From a virus, in the IMG/VR virus record IMGVR_UViG_3300049893_000773, positions 23,663-87,662 of that record: a stretch of 64,000 bases of DNA, one strand, 5' to 3'. The notes beneath the pieces were generated by a model. That model saw only the letters and a list, made by a program, of their open reading frames with translations, had not been told where the DNA came from and did not search any database. Below, in pieces: positions 25,230-33,100 of this stretch. The number at the start of each line of letters is the position of its first letter. Position 1 is the stretch's first letter. The position numbers were made by a program, and so were the translations under genes.

Positions 25230-26090
25230 ATGTCGGGAATGTCTCCAGAAGATGAGAGGGCGGTAAAGAACGCCATTTTTGCTGCTCGCCAAGCTGCTGA
25301 GGGTGCGGCAAAGAGTGGTCCTGTTCCAATGCAGGAAATTCAGATTCCTAGTGCACAGGTCCCACTCCCAAGCCGTGGCGTGGTGTACCCACCAGAGTCG
25401 CCTTTGCATGGGCAGGAATTCGTCGATATCAAGGCCATGACGACGCAAGAGGAGGACATCCTCATGTCCCGTGCCTTGATCAAGAAGGGTACGGTTATCA
25501 ACGAGTTGATCCGTGCTTGCTTGTTGACCCCAGGAGTGACGGTCAACGACCTGCTTGCAGGGGATCGAAACGCCTTGATGGTGGCTATTCGTATCACCGG
25601 GTACGGGCCAGAGTACGTGCCGATCGTTCAGTGCCCATCTTGCGAGCAGAAGAACGAGTATCCAATCAACCTGAGCGATCTTGAGATCAAATCGCTGGAT
25701 ATCGAGCCTGTTGCACCTGGAATGAATAGGTTCGCCTTCAAGCTTCCAGTGTCTCAGAAGGTGGTCCACTTCCGCTTCCTGACAGGCAAGGAGGAGGAAG
25801 AGATCGCTGCCCAGGTGGAGGCCAAGAAGAAGAAGGGATTTGCCGTGGACAACGTTGTGTCCACCCGCCTGCTTTTCTCTGTCCTCTCGGTTGATGGGAA
25901 CGAAGATCGCTCCCACATTGCCAAGACGATCACCTATCTCCCAGCAAGGGACTCGTTGATGCTCCGTCGGTATATGGAGACGCATGAGCCGGGAATTGAC
26001 ATGCGCTGCTCGTTTGAGTGCCCAAACTGTGGGCACACGGAGGTGGTAGCGGTCCCAATGGGCGCTAGCTTTTTTTGGCCTAACTCCTGA
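25230..26090 (+). CDS. Baseplate hub assembly chaperone (T4 gp26-like)
   Basis: Predicted to assist hub and tape-measure assembly. The 286 residues show the family layout: VPLPSRGVVYPPESPLHGQ, FVDIKAMTTQEEDILMSRAL, LIKKGTVINELIRACL, IRITGYGPEYVPIVQCPSC, and a second zinc-type pair CPNCGHTEVVAVPM near the end. AAAGGA lies before the ATG. The frame ends ASFFWPNS at a run of seven T (26070-26076), while the next frame carries on with a family-like sequence across the same run, suggesting a programmed +1 or -2 shift as in other tail assembly chaperones. It sits upstream of the tape measure, with accessory genes in between. Confidence 0.75.
   Translation: MSGMSPEDERAVKNAIFAARQAAEGAAKSGPVPMQEIQIPSAQVPLPSRGVVYPPESPLHGQEFVDIKAMTTQEEDILMSRALIKKGTVINELIRACLLTPGVTVNDLLAGDRNALMVAIRITGYGPEYVPIVQCPSCEQKNEYPINLSDLEIKSLDIEPVAPGMNRFAFKLPVSQKVVHFRFLTGKEEEEIAAQVEAKKKKGFAVDNVVSTRLLFSVLSVDGNEDRSHIAKTITYLPARDSLMLRRYMETHEPGIDMRCSFECPNCGHTEVVAVPMGASFFWPNS
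26070..26076 (+). other. Run of seven T: candidate programmed frameshift site
   Basis: In the zero frame this reads AGC TTT TTT TGG and stops at 26088-26090. Shifting by +1 (or -2) at the run gives GGC CTA ACT CCT GAA and stays open to 26349, joining both reading frames. A -1 shift meets TAA at once, so only +1/-2 would work. Confidence 0.5.
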
Positions 26091-26127
26091 AGACAGGACC
26101 AAGGTAATCCTTGAGCCGTACTTCCTT

Positions 26128-26349
26128 TTGGGATATTACTTCGGAATGACAAGCTGGAACGACTACTATCGTTTCCCGGTTGCCTACCGAAGGTGGTTGA
26201 TCAAGAGGATCAACGAGGAGATCCAGAAAGCAGCAGAGGCTCAAAACGGTCAAACCAGCAAGGGAGCACACGACAACACGCCCGATGTGAGAGCCCTTAC
26301 GGGCAAAACAAGGCAAAATGTTCCCGCGAAGCTCCGCAGGTTCACTTGA
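26128..26349 (+). CDS. Short hub-chaperone extension, probably read by frameshift (T4 gp51-like position)
   Basis: The open frame runs from before the seven-T run (26070-26076) to 26349. It can be read from a TTG at 26128 or ATG at 26146, but the in-frame sequence upstream of both, from 26077 (GLTPEDRTKVILEPYF), also looks protein-like and continues directly into LLGYYFGMTSWNDYYRFP. This supports production as the C-terminal part of a frameshifted hub chaperone rather than as a separate protein. The segment SWNDYYRFPVAYRRWLIKRI resembles short proteins next to gp26 homologs in other T4-like phages (from memory, unchecked). The C-terminal 40 residues are polar and disordered. Confidence 0.6.
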   Translation: MGYYFGMTSWNDYYRFPVAYRRWLIKRINEEIQKAAEAQNGQTSKGAHDNTPDVRALTGKTRQNVPAKLRRFT

Positions 26350-26363
26350 GACATGGGATTCCC

Positions 26364-26369
26364 TATTTA
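26364..26369 (+). promoter_or_regulatory. TANTTA late-promoter-like motif (TATTTA)
   Basis: TATTTAC, then GAGGA, then the ATG of kinase-like paralog B; motif end to ATG is 12 bases. Confidence 0.5.
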
Positions 26370-26381
26370 CTGAGGAATCCA

Positions 26382-27089
26382 ATGGCATCATCTCCCCTTC
26401 ACGAATACATCAAGGCGGCTATTGAGCTCTATCTTCTTGAAGACTTCGATGCCTCAACGAAGCCTGTAAGAAAGCCAGGAACCACTGCACCTCCCGCCCA
26501 ACAGCAGACCTTCAACTTCAACGAGTTTCGTGCTCTGAAGGACCTGGATTCCGTTCTTGAGTATGTCAAGAAGACCTTGGGACGTTCTCTCCTTGGAGAG
26601 GGACAAGGACGGCTTGTCTACAGCCTTGGCAATGGCCGGGTGTTGAAGGTTGCCAAGGATCAAGGGGGAGTTGGCCAGAACCAGAGCGAGGCGAATGTGT
26701 GCGCCAGTTCGGCTGATGTTGTGACCTTGTTCCCCAAGGTTTTCGAGAGCAGCCCTTCGCACTTTTGGCTTGTCACGGAAGAAGCCAAGCCAATGACCGA
26801 GGAAGCCTTCAAGACCCTGACAGGACTTCCCTGGAGGATGTTCTGGTCCGCTCTCAAGGGAGCCTTTGCTGGGAAAGCCTCGAATGTCACCCAAGCAGAC
26901 CAACAGAACTACGCCCAGGCTTCGGCAAATCAGTTTTTCGCCAGAGTCGTCAAGGCAATTCGAGATTGCAGGTATGAGCCGGGTGATATTGCCAAGCTGG
27001 ATTCCTGGGGAATTGTTGGAGGCAAGCCTGTAATCATCGACTCCGGGTTTACGGAAGCTGTGAACAAGGCTTACTATTCCAACGGCTAG
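26382..27089 (+). CDS. Kinase-fold protein, paralog B
   Basis: 235 residues, related to the proteins at 13924 and 46866. Kinase-like elements are the glycine loop LLGEGQGRLVY (70-80), the lysine strand GRVLKVA with Lys89, an Asn/Glu helix (GQNQSEANV), the hinge-like strand FWLVTEEA, a catalytic-loop-like DIAKLDSWG and a DFG-like IIDSGFTEA near the C-terminus. As in paralog A the standard HRD motif is absent. The N-terminal helix (LHEYIKAAIELYLLED) ends with L-L-E, a possible protease site. An open frame runs further upstream to 26193, but it overlaps the previous gene and lacks the family pattern, so ATG 26382 was chosen. Confidence 0.65.
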   Translation: MASSPLHEYIKAAIELYLLEDFDASTKPVRKPGTTAPPAQQQTFNFNEFRALKDLDSVLEYVKKTLGRSLLGEGQGRLVYSLGNGRVLKVAKDQGGVGQNQSEANVCASSADVVTLFPKVFESSPSHFWLVTEEAKPMTEEAFKTLTGLPWRMFWSALKGAFAGKASNVTQADQQNYAQASANQFFARVVKAIRDCRYEPGDIAKLDSWGIVGGKPVIIDSGFTEAVNKAYYSNG

Positions 27090-27136
27090 GCAGCGGTAGT
27101 GGCAACATCTCTGCCAGGAAGTAGCATCTTACACCA

Positions 27137-27706
27137 ATGAGTAAACTGGAAGTCATTTGCGGCCCAATGTTTGCGGGCAAAACAGAAGAGCTGATTCGTC
27201 GGGTAAAGAGGTGCACTCTTTCCGGCCAATCCATCCAGGTGTTCAAGCCATCCATGGATTACCGATACGGAGTTGAACGTATTGTGTCTCACGGTAAGAC
27301 TGACCTGGAGACGGCAACAGGTGTCAAGCCCATGCCAATCAGCACGACCGAGCGGTTCATCGTAAGGGATGAAACGAAGGTGGTTGCCTTTGACGAGGTA
27401 CAGTTCTTTGATCCCGAGTGGATTGTGCCTGTTGTGGATGGGCTTCTTGCAGACGGAATAAGAGTCATCTGTGCCGGACTCGACATGAATACCTACGGCG
27501 AGCCTTTTGGAGCCGTTCCAGCCCTCCTGGCCAAGGCCGATGAAGTCACGAAGCTCAAGGCTATCTGTGTGAAGTGCAAGCAGGATGCTGGAAGGACCTA
27601 CAGGGAGCTTCCATATGCGAAGACAGGGGAAGCCGTCGAGGTTGGTGGACACGGCCTCTATGAGCCTCGCTGTGGAGCTTGCTGGAGCCCAACTCCCAGG
27701 AGTTGA
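27137..27706 (+). CDS. tdk: Thymidine kinase
   Basis: Phosphorylates thymidine to dTMP with ATP, salvaging thymidine. The 189 residues have the Walker A loop GPMFAGKTEELIRR (9-22), the DEVQFF block near residue 90, the lasso-domain region and two cysteine pairs (CVKC and, at the C-terminus, CGAC) that bind structural zinc, all typical of type II thymidine kinases. Size matches the family. It belongs to the accessory island in the tail block, away from thymidylate synthase (58508) and dUTPase (46358). A sigma70-like promoter begins inside its last codons and drives the next gene. Confidence 0.95.
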   Translation: MSKLEVICGPMFAGKTEELIRRVKRCTLSGQSIQVFKPSMDYRYGVERIVSHGKTDLETATGVKPMPISTTERFIVRDETKVVAFDEVQFFDPEWIVPVVDGLLADGIRVICAGLDMNTYGEPFGAVPALLAKADEVTKLKAICVKCKQDAGRTYRELPYAKTGEAVEVGGHGLYEPRCGACWSPTPRS

Positions 27707-27730
27707 CTTTTTGGATAACAGCTTTACGCT
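27703..27730 (+). promoter_or_regulatory. Sigma70-like promoter
   Basis: TTGACT (27703-27708), 16 bases, TACGCT (27725-27730); TATCCT follows immediately at 27731. The next start is 27772. Confidence 0.5.
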
Positions 27731-27771
27731 TATCCTGTCAAGTCCATTTCCCCACCATTCTTAGGACTGCT

Positions 27772-28446
27772 ATGGAAGATAATCTGCAAGCCATCCTTGT
27801 CGCCAAGCTGAAGAACGAAAAGAGCAAGCTCTTTGAGGGCTCTCTGAACCGTATCATGTCTCACGTCAACAAGGCGAAGGAGGAGGGATTTGCAATTCTC
27901 ACTTCCTGGCGTCAGTCCAACGACAAGAAGACCAATCTGGCGAACTTCCAGGCCCTACAAAGCTTCGTTCGAGCCAAGGGGCTGGGGTACATTCAGCTAC
28001 GTGGACACTGGCGGGAATGCCAAGATACCTCCGTCCCCTACGATCAATGCCCTCCAGAGGAGCTTCTTGACATCGTTGAGCCCTCCTTGATGGTGTTCAA
28101 GATCGACCTGGAAACGGCAACCCGGCTGGGAAAGCACTTTGACCAGGATGCCGTTGTCTATGCTGGTCCAGAAACGGGTGGGCAGGTTCACCTTCAATTC
28201 AAGAACGGCGAAACCATGGACCTTGGCTCGTTCAACCCAATGACCATTGGACAGGCATACTCGGAGTACCGTTCCAAGCAAGACAAGGACCTCAAGAAGG
28301 GTCAATTGCCACGGGCAGAACGACACTTCACCTTCGAAGGGTACAGTTATCCCGCTCAATCCTTCATTGAGAAGCTTGCCGAGGCTGCTATTGAGAAGAA
28401 CATTCGCCTTCTAAACGAAGGGCTTGAATCACTTCCAAAGAAGTAG
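27772..28446 (+). CDS. DUF3293-like protein
   Basis: 224 residues, cytoplasmic, function unknown. The pattern EEGFAILTSWRQSNDKKTNL, then a Gly/Trp-containing strand (YIQLRGHWREC), VEPSLMVFKIDLETATRLGK, and HFDQDAVVYAGPE resembles DUF3293 proteins (f-ilTAwnP, N-x-x-r/a-L, G-x-w-x-E-x-S, F-x-Q-x-a-v). The C-terminal half adds a beta region and a helical end. The frame is open further upstream, but ATG 27772 is the first start behind the sigma70-like promoter at 27703-27730. It converges with the Nudix gene, three bases apart. Assignment from memory of the family pattern. Confidence 0.5.
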   Translation: MEDNLQAILVAKLKNEKSKLFEGSLNRIMSHVNKAKEEGFAILTSWRQSNDKKTNLANFQALQSFVRAKGLGYIQLRGHWRECQDTSVPYDQCPPEELLDIVEPSLMVFKIDLETATRLGKHFDQDAVVYAGPETGGQVHLQFKNGETMDLGSFNPMTIGQAYSEYRSKQDKDLKKGQLPRAERHFTFEGYSYPAQSFIEKLAEAAIEKNIRLLNEGLESLPKK

Positions 28447-28449
28447 CGC

Positions 28450-28998
28450 TCAAAGCTTCCCGATGTAGTCGAGCCCCATGTAGCCAAGCTCGAATCCACG
28501 GATTTCCCCGGTTTTCATCTTCATTCTGAAGTCCCTGAGCGGCATCTTGAGAATGGTAACGAATTCATTGGGGTCAAGCTTCTGACGATCCAGCTTCTTG
28601 GCATTGATCACCAGGACGCAGTGACGCCAGCCAGTGGAGTATGGGGAGTATGGGAGCTTTCCAAGATACGTGGCATCTCCAACGTACCCTGTCTCCTCCC
28701 TTAGCTCTCGGACGCCGCCCTCAAGTGGATTCTCCCCAACGTCCAATCCCCCACCTGGGAGTTCCAACTCCATGCGTTCCTGACCCGGACGGAACTGTTG
28801 CACAAGGACAACATCGGCTTCGATCCCAGGCTCAGGCTTGGTGATGCACAGGACTTGGACCGAATCCTTGCCAACGTCCACAAAGAAGGTTTCCTCCAGC
28901 CCATTTGGAAGCTGGAAGGTCTTTACGGCGATCCTCTTGTGGAAGCCATCAGGGTGCACCAGCTTCAGAACTTTCTGTAGGAGCTTTTGGAACGGCAT
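28450..28998 (-). CDS. Nudix hydrolase
   Basis: Cleaves nucleoside diphosphates linked to another group. The Nudix box GX5EX7REUXEEXGU is complete: GLDVGENPLEGGV followed by RELREETGY, with the metal-binding Glu residues intact. The 182 residues and layout (N-terminal strands, VVLVQQFRPGQERMELELPG before the box) resemble ADP-ribose pyrophosphatase-type enzymes more than MutT, so NAD-related or ADP-ribose substrates are plausible. On the minus strand; start ATG at 28998 with TATTTA 11 bases upstream on that strand. Confidence 0.9.
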   Translation of the reverse strand: MPFQKLLQKVLKLVHPDGFHKRIAVKTFQLPNGLEETFFVDVGKDSVQVLCITKPEPGIEADVVLVQQFRPGQERMELELPGGGLDVGENPLEGGVRELREETGYVGDATYLGKLPYSPYSTGWRHCVLVINAKKLDRQKLDPNEFVTILKMPLRDFRMKMKTGEIRGFELGYMGLDYIGKL

Positions 28999-29009
28999 TT
29001 GTTTGCTGT

Positions 29010-29015
29010 TAAATA
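29010..29015 (-). promoter_or_regulatory. TANTTA motif before the Nudix gene (minus strand)
   Basis: On the minus strand CTATTTAACAG precedes the ATG at 28998, with 11 bases between motif and start. Confidence 0.45.
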
Positions 29016-29100
29016 GGTCAAACCACCATCTTGGTACGGCATAATTGCCTTACAGTCTTCGCAACCTATTCCTCAAATACACGTCCCGATAGTCATGATC

Positions 29101-29781
29101 CTACTGAACCTTGCCGGAACGAACAGCGTTGGCAACCTTCTGAACGAAGCCGCCGAGTGACTGGTTGAAGGCTGCAAGCATGTTCAGGTCTTGCTTGCGC
29201 TGCATTGCCTTGACGAGAGCCTTGAGGGATTCCAAAAGTTGGTCGGCCTCCTTCACAGCTTGATCAAGCTTGACGGAATTCCTGATTTCAATGTCGCCAC
29301 GGTCATATTCCTTCAATGCCTTGGCAACGCTTTCCTGGATGAGTTTGACGAGATCGGACTTCTTCATTTTTTGCTCCTGCATTCCTTTGTAAACTAGGTG
29401 CCATGTCGGGACTTTCAGTCCAAAGCCACTGGCAACATTCACTCTTCCCCTGCCATCCCCAATTTGAGTCATTTCTGGCGTTGTGATGACCACAATTGGA
29501 GGGATCTTGCCTGCTTTGAGCCACTTAGCAGCCATCACACCCCATTTGGGCCCACGAAACTGACCAAGCTCCGCAACCTTCTCCTCGTCGGACATTCCCT
29601 GGAAGGTGTCGGGGCGCAAGTCAAGCCAAGCATCCACGTCGTCGTACTGGCGAAGGTCATCAACTGAGAGGTCTCCCAGGAATTCCAAGTTGAAGTCTTC
29701 CAGCGACAACGGCTCATTGCTGAAATCCGATGCGTGGTCAATGGCATCAAGAAGGTCTTTCTGGGAGGGCTTCTCGTCCAT
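29101..29781 (-). CDS. ParB-like (ParB/Srx fold) domain fused to the recurrent helix tag
   Basis: 226 residues. After an acidic N-terminus, residues about 92-130 (GKIPPIVVI, then IGDGRGRVNVASGFGLKVP) resemble the ParB/sulfiredoxin-type fold, in which the G-x-GR-x-RV loop binds nucleotide. Met139 starts the tag helix MKKSDLVKLIQESVAKALKE, with AGGAG six bases before its ATG (29367), so a tag-first product of 88 residues may also be made. The C-terminal part is helical (LLESLKALVKAMQRKQDLNM). L-I-Q-E inside the tag equals the MCP protease site. Probably co-transcribed with the small gene upstream on the same strand. Confidence 0.6.
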   Translation of the reverse strand: MDEKPSQKDLLDAIDHASDFSNEPLSLEDFNLEFLGDLSVDDLRQYDDVDAWLDLRPDTFQGMSDEEKVAELGQFRGPKWGVMAAKWLKAGKIPPIVVITTPEMTQIGDGRGRVNVASGFGLKVPTWHLVYKGMQEQKMKKSDLVKLIQESVAKALKEYDRGDIEIRNSVKLDQAVKEADQLLESLKALVKAMQRKQDLNMLAAFNQSLGGFVQKVANAVRSGKVQ

Positions 29782-29788
29782 GGCTTTC

Positions 29789-30055
29789 TCACAGTGGCCA
29801 AGGGAAACCAGTTTTGGCCTTGAAGTCAGCCGCAGCCATGTTCTTCAGGCGCATCTTCTCGATCACAGATTCGATCGTGGCATCAGGCTTCTCCACTTCC
29901 TCCTGGAATGCCTTTGAAGCCATTACCACATCCGTGAGAGCCTTGATTTGTTCAGGGGTACCCTTGAGCTTGATGGAGGACTTTCCGCCCTGTAGGACGG
30001 CTACCAAGGAAGCGAAAAACAGTTTCCCTGTGGCTGAGAGTTTGTAATCTGACAT
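29789..30055 (-). CDS. Small protein of unknown function
   Basis: 88 residues from the ATG at 30055, or 98 if the upstream ATG at 30085 is used; the shorter form has GGGAAGAAG before it and starts MSDYKLSATGKLFFASL. A strand-rich first half (SSIKLKGTPEQIKALTDVV) and a helical second half are seen. No family recognised. Seven bases separate it from the ParB-like gene, so the two form an operon, probably from the palindromic TAATTA at 30107-30112, which could also serve the tape measure gene on the other strand. Confidence 0.6.
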   Translation of the reverse strand: MSDYKLSATGKLFFASLVAVLQGGKSSIKLKGTPEQIKALTDVVMASKAFQEEVEKPDATIESVIEKMRLKNMAAADFKAKTGFPWPL

Positions 30056-30106
30056 CGACTTCTTCCCGCGGTTAGCCGAAAACATCCGGCGAATTGGATA
30101 CGAGTC

Positions 30107-30112
30107 TAATTA
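30107..30112. promoter_or_regulatory. Palindromic TAATTA between divergent genes
   Basis: TAATTA reads the same on both strands and lies between the minus-strand pair ending at 29101 and the tape measure gene (ATG 30128). If TANTTA is the late promoter element, this site could act both ways. Confidence 0.45.
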
Positions 30113-30127
30113 TTCCCGAAGTAGCAG

Positions 30128-33100
30128 ATGGCGAACAACCTTGACATTCAACTTCAGCTCAATGAACTGATCGCTGAGCAGAACAAGCTCTTGGAGAGCA
30201 GTTCCAAGCTGCTCAAGGACCAAGTGTCCTTGACCCAAAACCTTGTTTCTGCCATGAAGTCGGCTAATTTCAAGGATGTCGCCAGTGGTGTCGAGGAAAC
30301 AAGCAAGGCCGTTGAGGAGGCTGCTCAGAAATCGAAAGAATTCGGTTCCACGAACCAAGATGTCTTCGATAAGGTCAACTCCTCGTTGAAGGAGGCCCTG
30401 GCAAAGGAGACGGCTACAGGGAAGGGAATGGACTCCCTGACCAAGCAGGTCAAGCGTTTCTCCGTGGCTGCTTCGTCCATTGATGGATTCGTCCAGGGGT
30501 TGAGGTTCACCTCGAACCTGCTGAGGACGGCTACCAGCGCTGGAGTGGGTCTTGTTGAATCCCTGGGACAGATTGGCATTGCCATCTTGTCTATTCCTTT
30601 CAAGATGTTGAAGGGATTGGTGACCATGGCTGATGCCGGTGGTGCAGACACCGCCTTGGCTCAAGCCCTGGAAAACATCCGAAAGGAATTTGGCTCCCTC
30701 CGAGAAACCTCTGGTAAGGCCATTGTGGACATGGCCAAGAACATGAAGGGGCAGTTGGCTCAAACCGGGCTCTCTGTGACCAGGATCTTTGGCAACCTTG
30801 CAGAAAGGCTGGCGACCCTCCAGGAGTATGCCCATAACCTTGGCCCCCTCTTCTCCAATCTTGCCGGTCAATTCGTTGCTAATGCGGAAGCCATTGGAGC
30901 CTATTACAAAGGACTCGGGCTAACGGAGGAAGCGCAGAAAGCTGTTGCAACCCGCTCCTATGCTCTCGGAACAGCCGTAACCGAGGAGCTCAGGCAGATC
31001 ACCAACTACTCCACGCAACTCAGTAAGGCATTCAACGGCACCGCTGGATCGGCCAAGGAAATCTCCCGTGACATGGGCACCTTGATGGCTGACTTCAAGC
31101 ACTTTGGTGGTATTGCCATCAAGGAAATTGGTCAGGCCGTTGTGTACTTCCGCCGCTTGGGTGTTGAGGTTTCGAAGGTGATGGGAGTCATCGAGCGTTA
31201 CGACAACTTCACGGATGCCGCAGAGGGAGCCGCTCAGCTTTCCCAGGCATTTGGCTTGAACGTTGACGCCCTTGAGATGATGAAGGCTCAGAATCCTGCC
31301 GAAAGGGTCGAGCAGTTGAGGAAAGCATTCTTCCAGGCCGGTCGGTCGGTTGAGACGATGACCCGTCAGGAAAGGACCTTGCTGGCCCAGCAAACGGGCC
31401 TTGAGGATTCCGCTCTGGACCTTGTGTTCTCGATGAAGAACCAGGGGATGAGCTACGATCAGGTCACGAAGAAAGCAGACCTCGCCAAGAAGTCTCAGTT
31501 GACCCAGACACAGGCCATGAAGGCTCTGGCTGACTCCATTGAGAGGTTGGTGAAGTCGGGGTCCTTCGGCAGTGGTGGATTCTTTGATAGGTTCATCCAA
31601 GGCTTCTCTGTGGGTATCCAGCGGTCGGCAGAGTTCCGAAAGATTATGCGAGAACTCAGGATAGACCTGAGAACTGCGTACTATGAGGGAATCAAAGTCG
31701 GTCGGGCATTCGTGGACATGTTTCCGGGAGTGAAGGATGTCTTCACGGGCATTGCGGATCTTTTTGAGCCATCTCGCTTCCGAGCCATGTTTGCGAAGAT
31801 CACGGATACCTTCAAGGTCTTCTTCAAGGACATGACCGACAACCCGCAAACGGCTTTGCCTAAGATGCTGGAGCGGCTCAAGAAAGACTTCTTCGAGTGG
31901 TTTCAAGGCAATTCCGCAAACGGTCAAAAGATCATTGATGGATTCAAGAAGTTCTTCGTTGCCCTCTCGAACATCGCCGGTAGCATGTTGAAGGTGGCTA
32001 TGACCACCCTCACTAGTGGCATCAGGGGGCTCACTGAAATCATCTCTGGACGAAGAGGACTTGGCGGGGCTGCTGGGGCCGCAAGGAATGCCCAGGGCTT
32101 CGTGTCCCAACTCATTGGTCCAATCGTGGATGCTATTGTCGAGGCAGGACCTTCTCTCTGGGAAGCCACAAAGAGGATGTTCTCGACGCTTTGGGCCAAG
32201 GCAGAACCCTGGGTGAAGGCAAACTTCATGAAGGTGGCTGGTGTCTTGGCCGCACCGGCATTCGTGGGTATGGTGGGACGTGCTATCTCCACCAGCATTG
32301 CCGGGGCTTTCGCCTCTGGTCTTGTTAACTGGCTCCAAGGTGGTGGTGTGTCCAAAGCCCTCGGGTCCGTGAAAGGGATGTTCGCCTCACAGGTTCAAAC
32401 AGCCTCGGAAGCGATGTCGAAGCTCCCAATCCCAACAACTCCAGCAGGTGGTGGAGCCGCTGGGGTTGTCAAGGGTGCTGAACAGGCTGCTACTGCTGCT
32501 ACAACCTCAAAGGTAAACTGGGGTGCTGCTCTGGTGAAAATGGCAGCTATCACCCTGTTCATCACCGTTGGTATGGCGGGAATTATGTATGCCATCTTCC
32601 GCTTTGCCAAGGCCATGCAGGAGAATAGGTTGACCACTCAATCCGTTGCCGCCTCGGCTGGCGCAATGGTCGCCACGGCAACCTCCATGTTGGCAATTGC
32701 TGGGGCTGTGAAGCTCCTCAGCGCCATCAACCTCAACGCAGGGATGGTTGGTAAGATCGTCATTGGTGTTGGCATGATTGGCGTCGTAGGGGCGGCAATG
32801 GCCTATGCCACTGTGGGGTTGATCAAACTCTTTGGCAACATTGAAACCTCGAAAATCACCAAGAGCGTCTTGGTAATGGGGGCCATGGGCACCTTCTTCT
32901 TGGCGGCTGGTGCTGTAACTGCAATTGCCGGTGTTGTTGGTCTTGCTGCGACGGCTGGTGGTGGTATTGGAGCCTTGGTGATTGCCGCAGGTATGGCAAC
33001 CATCGCTGCGACAATTGGAATCATGACGACCCAGGGCATGGCCATCATGCGGGCAATTGATGCTTTCCGTCCTGGTCCTGGATTTACCGACAAGGCTAAA

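Noticed and set aside
26070-26090. A -1 frameshift at the seven-T run
   Set aside because: The -1 frame reads into TAA within three codons, so it cannot join the two proteins.
26193-26381. Longer N-terminus for kinase-like paralog B
   Set aside because: The added residues are low complexity, overlap the hub-chaperone extension in another frame, and ATG 26382 has a ribosome-binding sequence and a TANTTA motif.
29101-29781. ParABS partition system
   Set aside because: No ParA-type ATPase or repeated parS-like sites were seen near the ParB-like gene.
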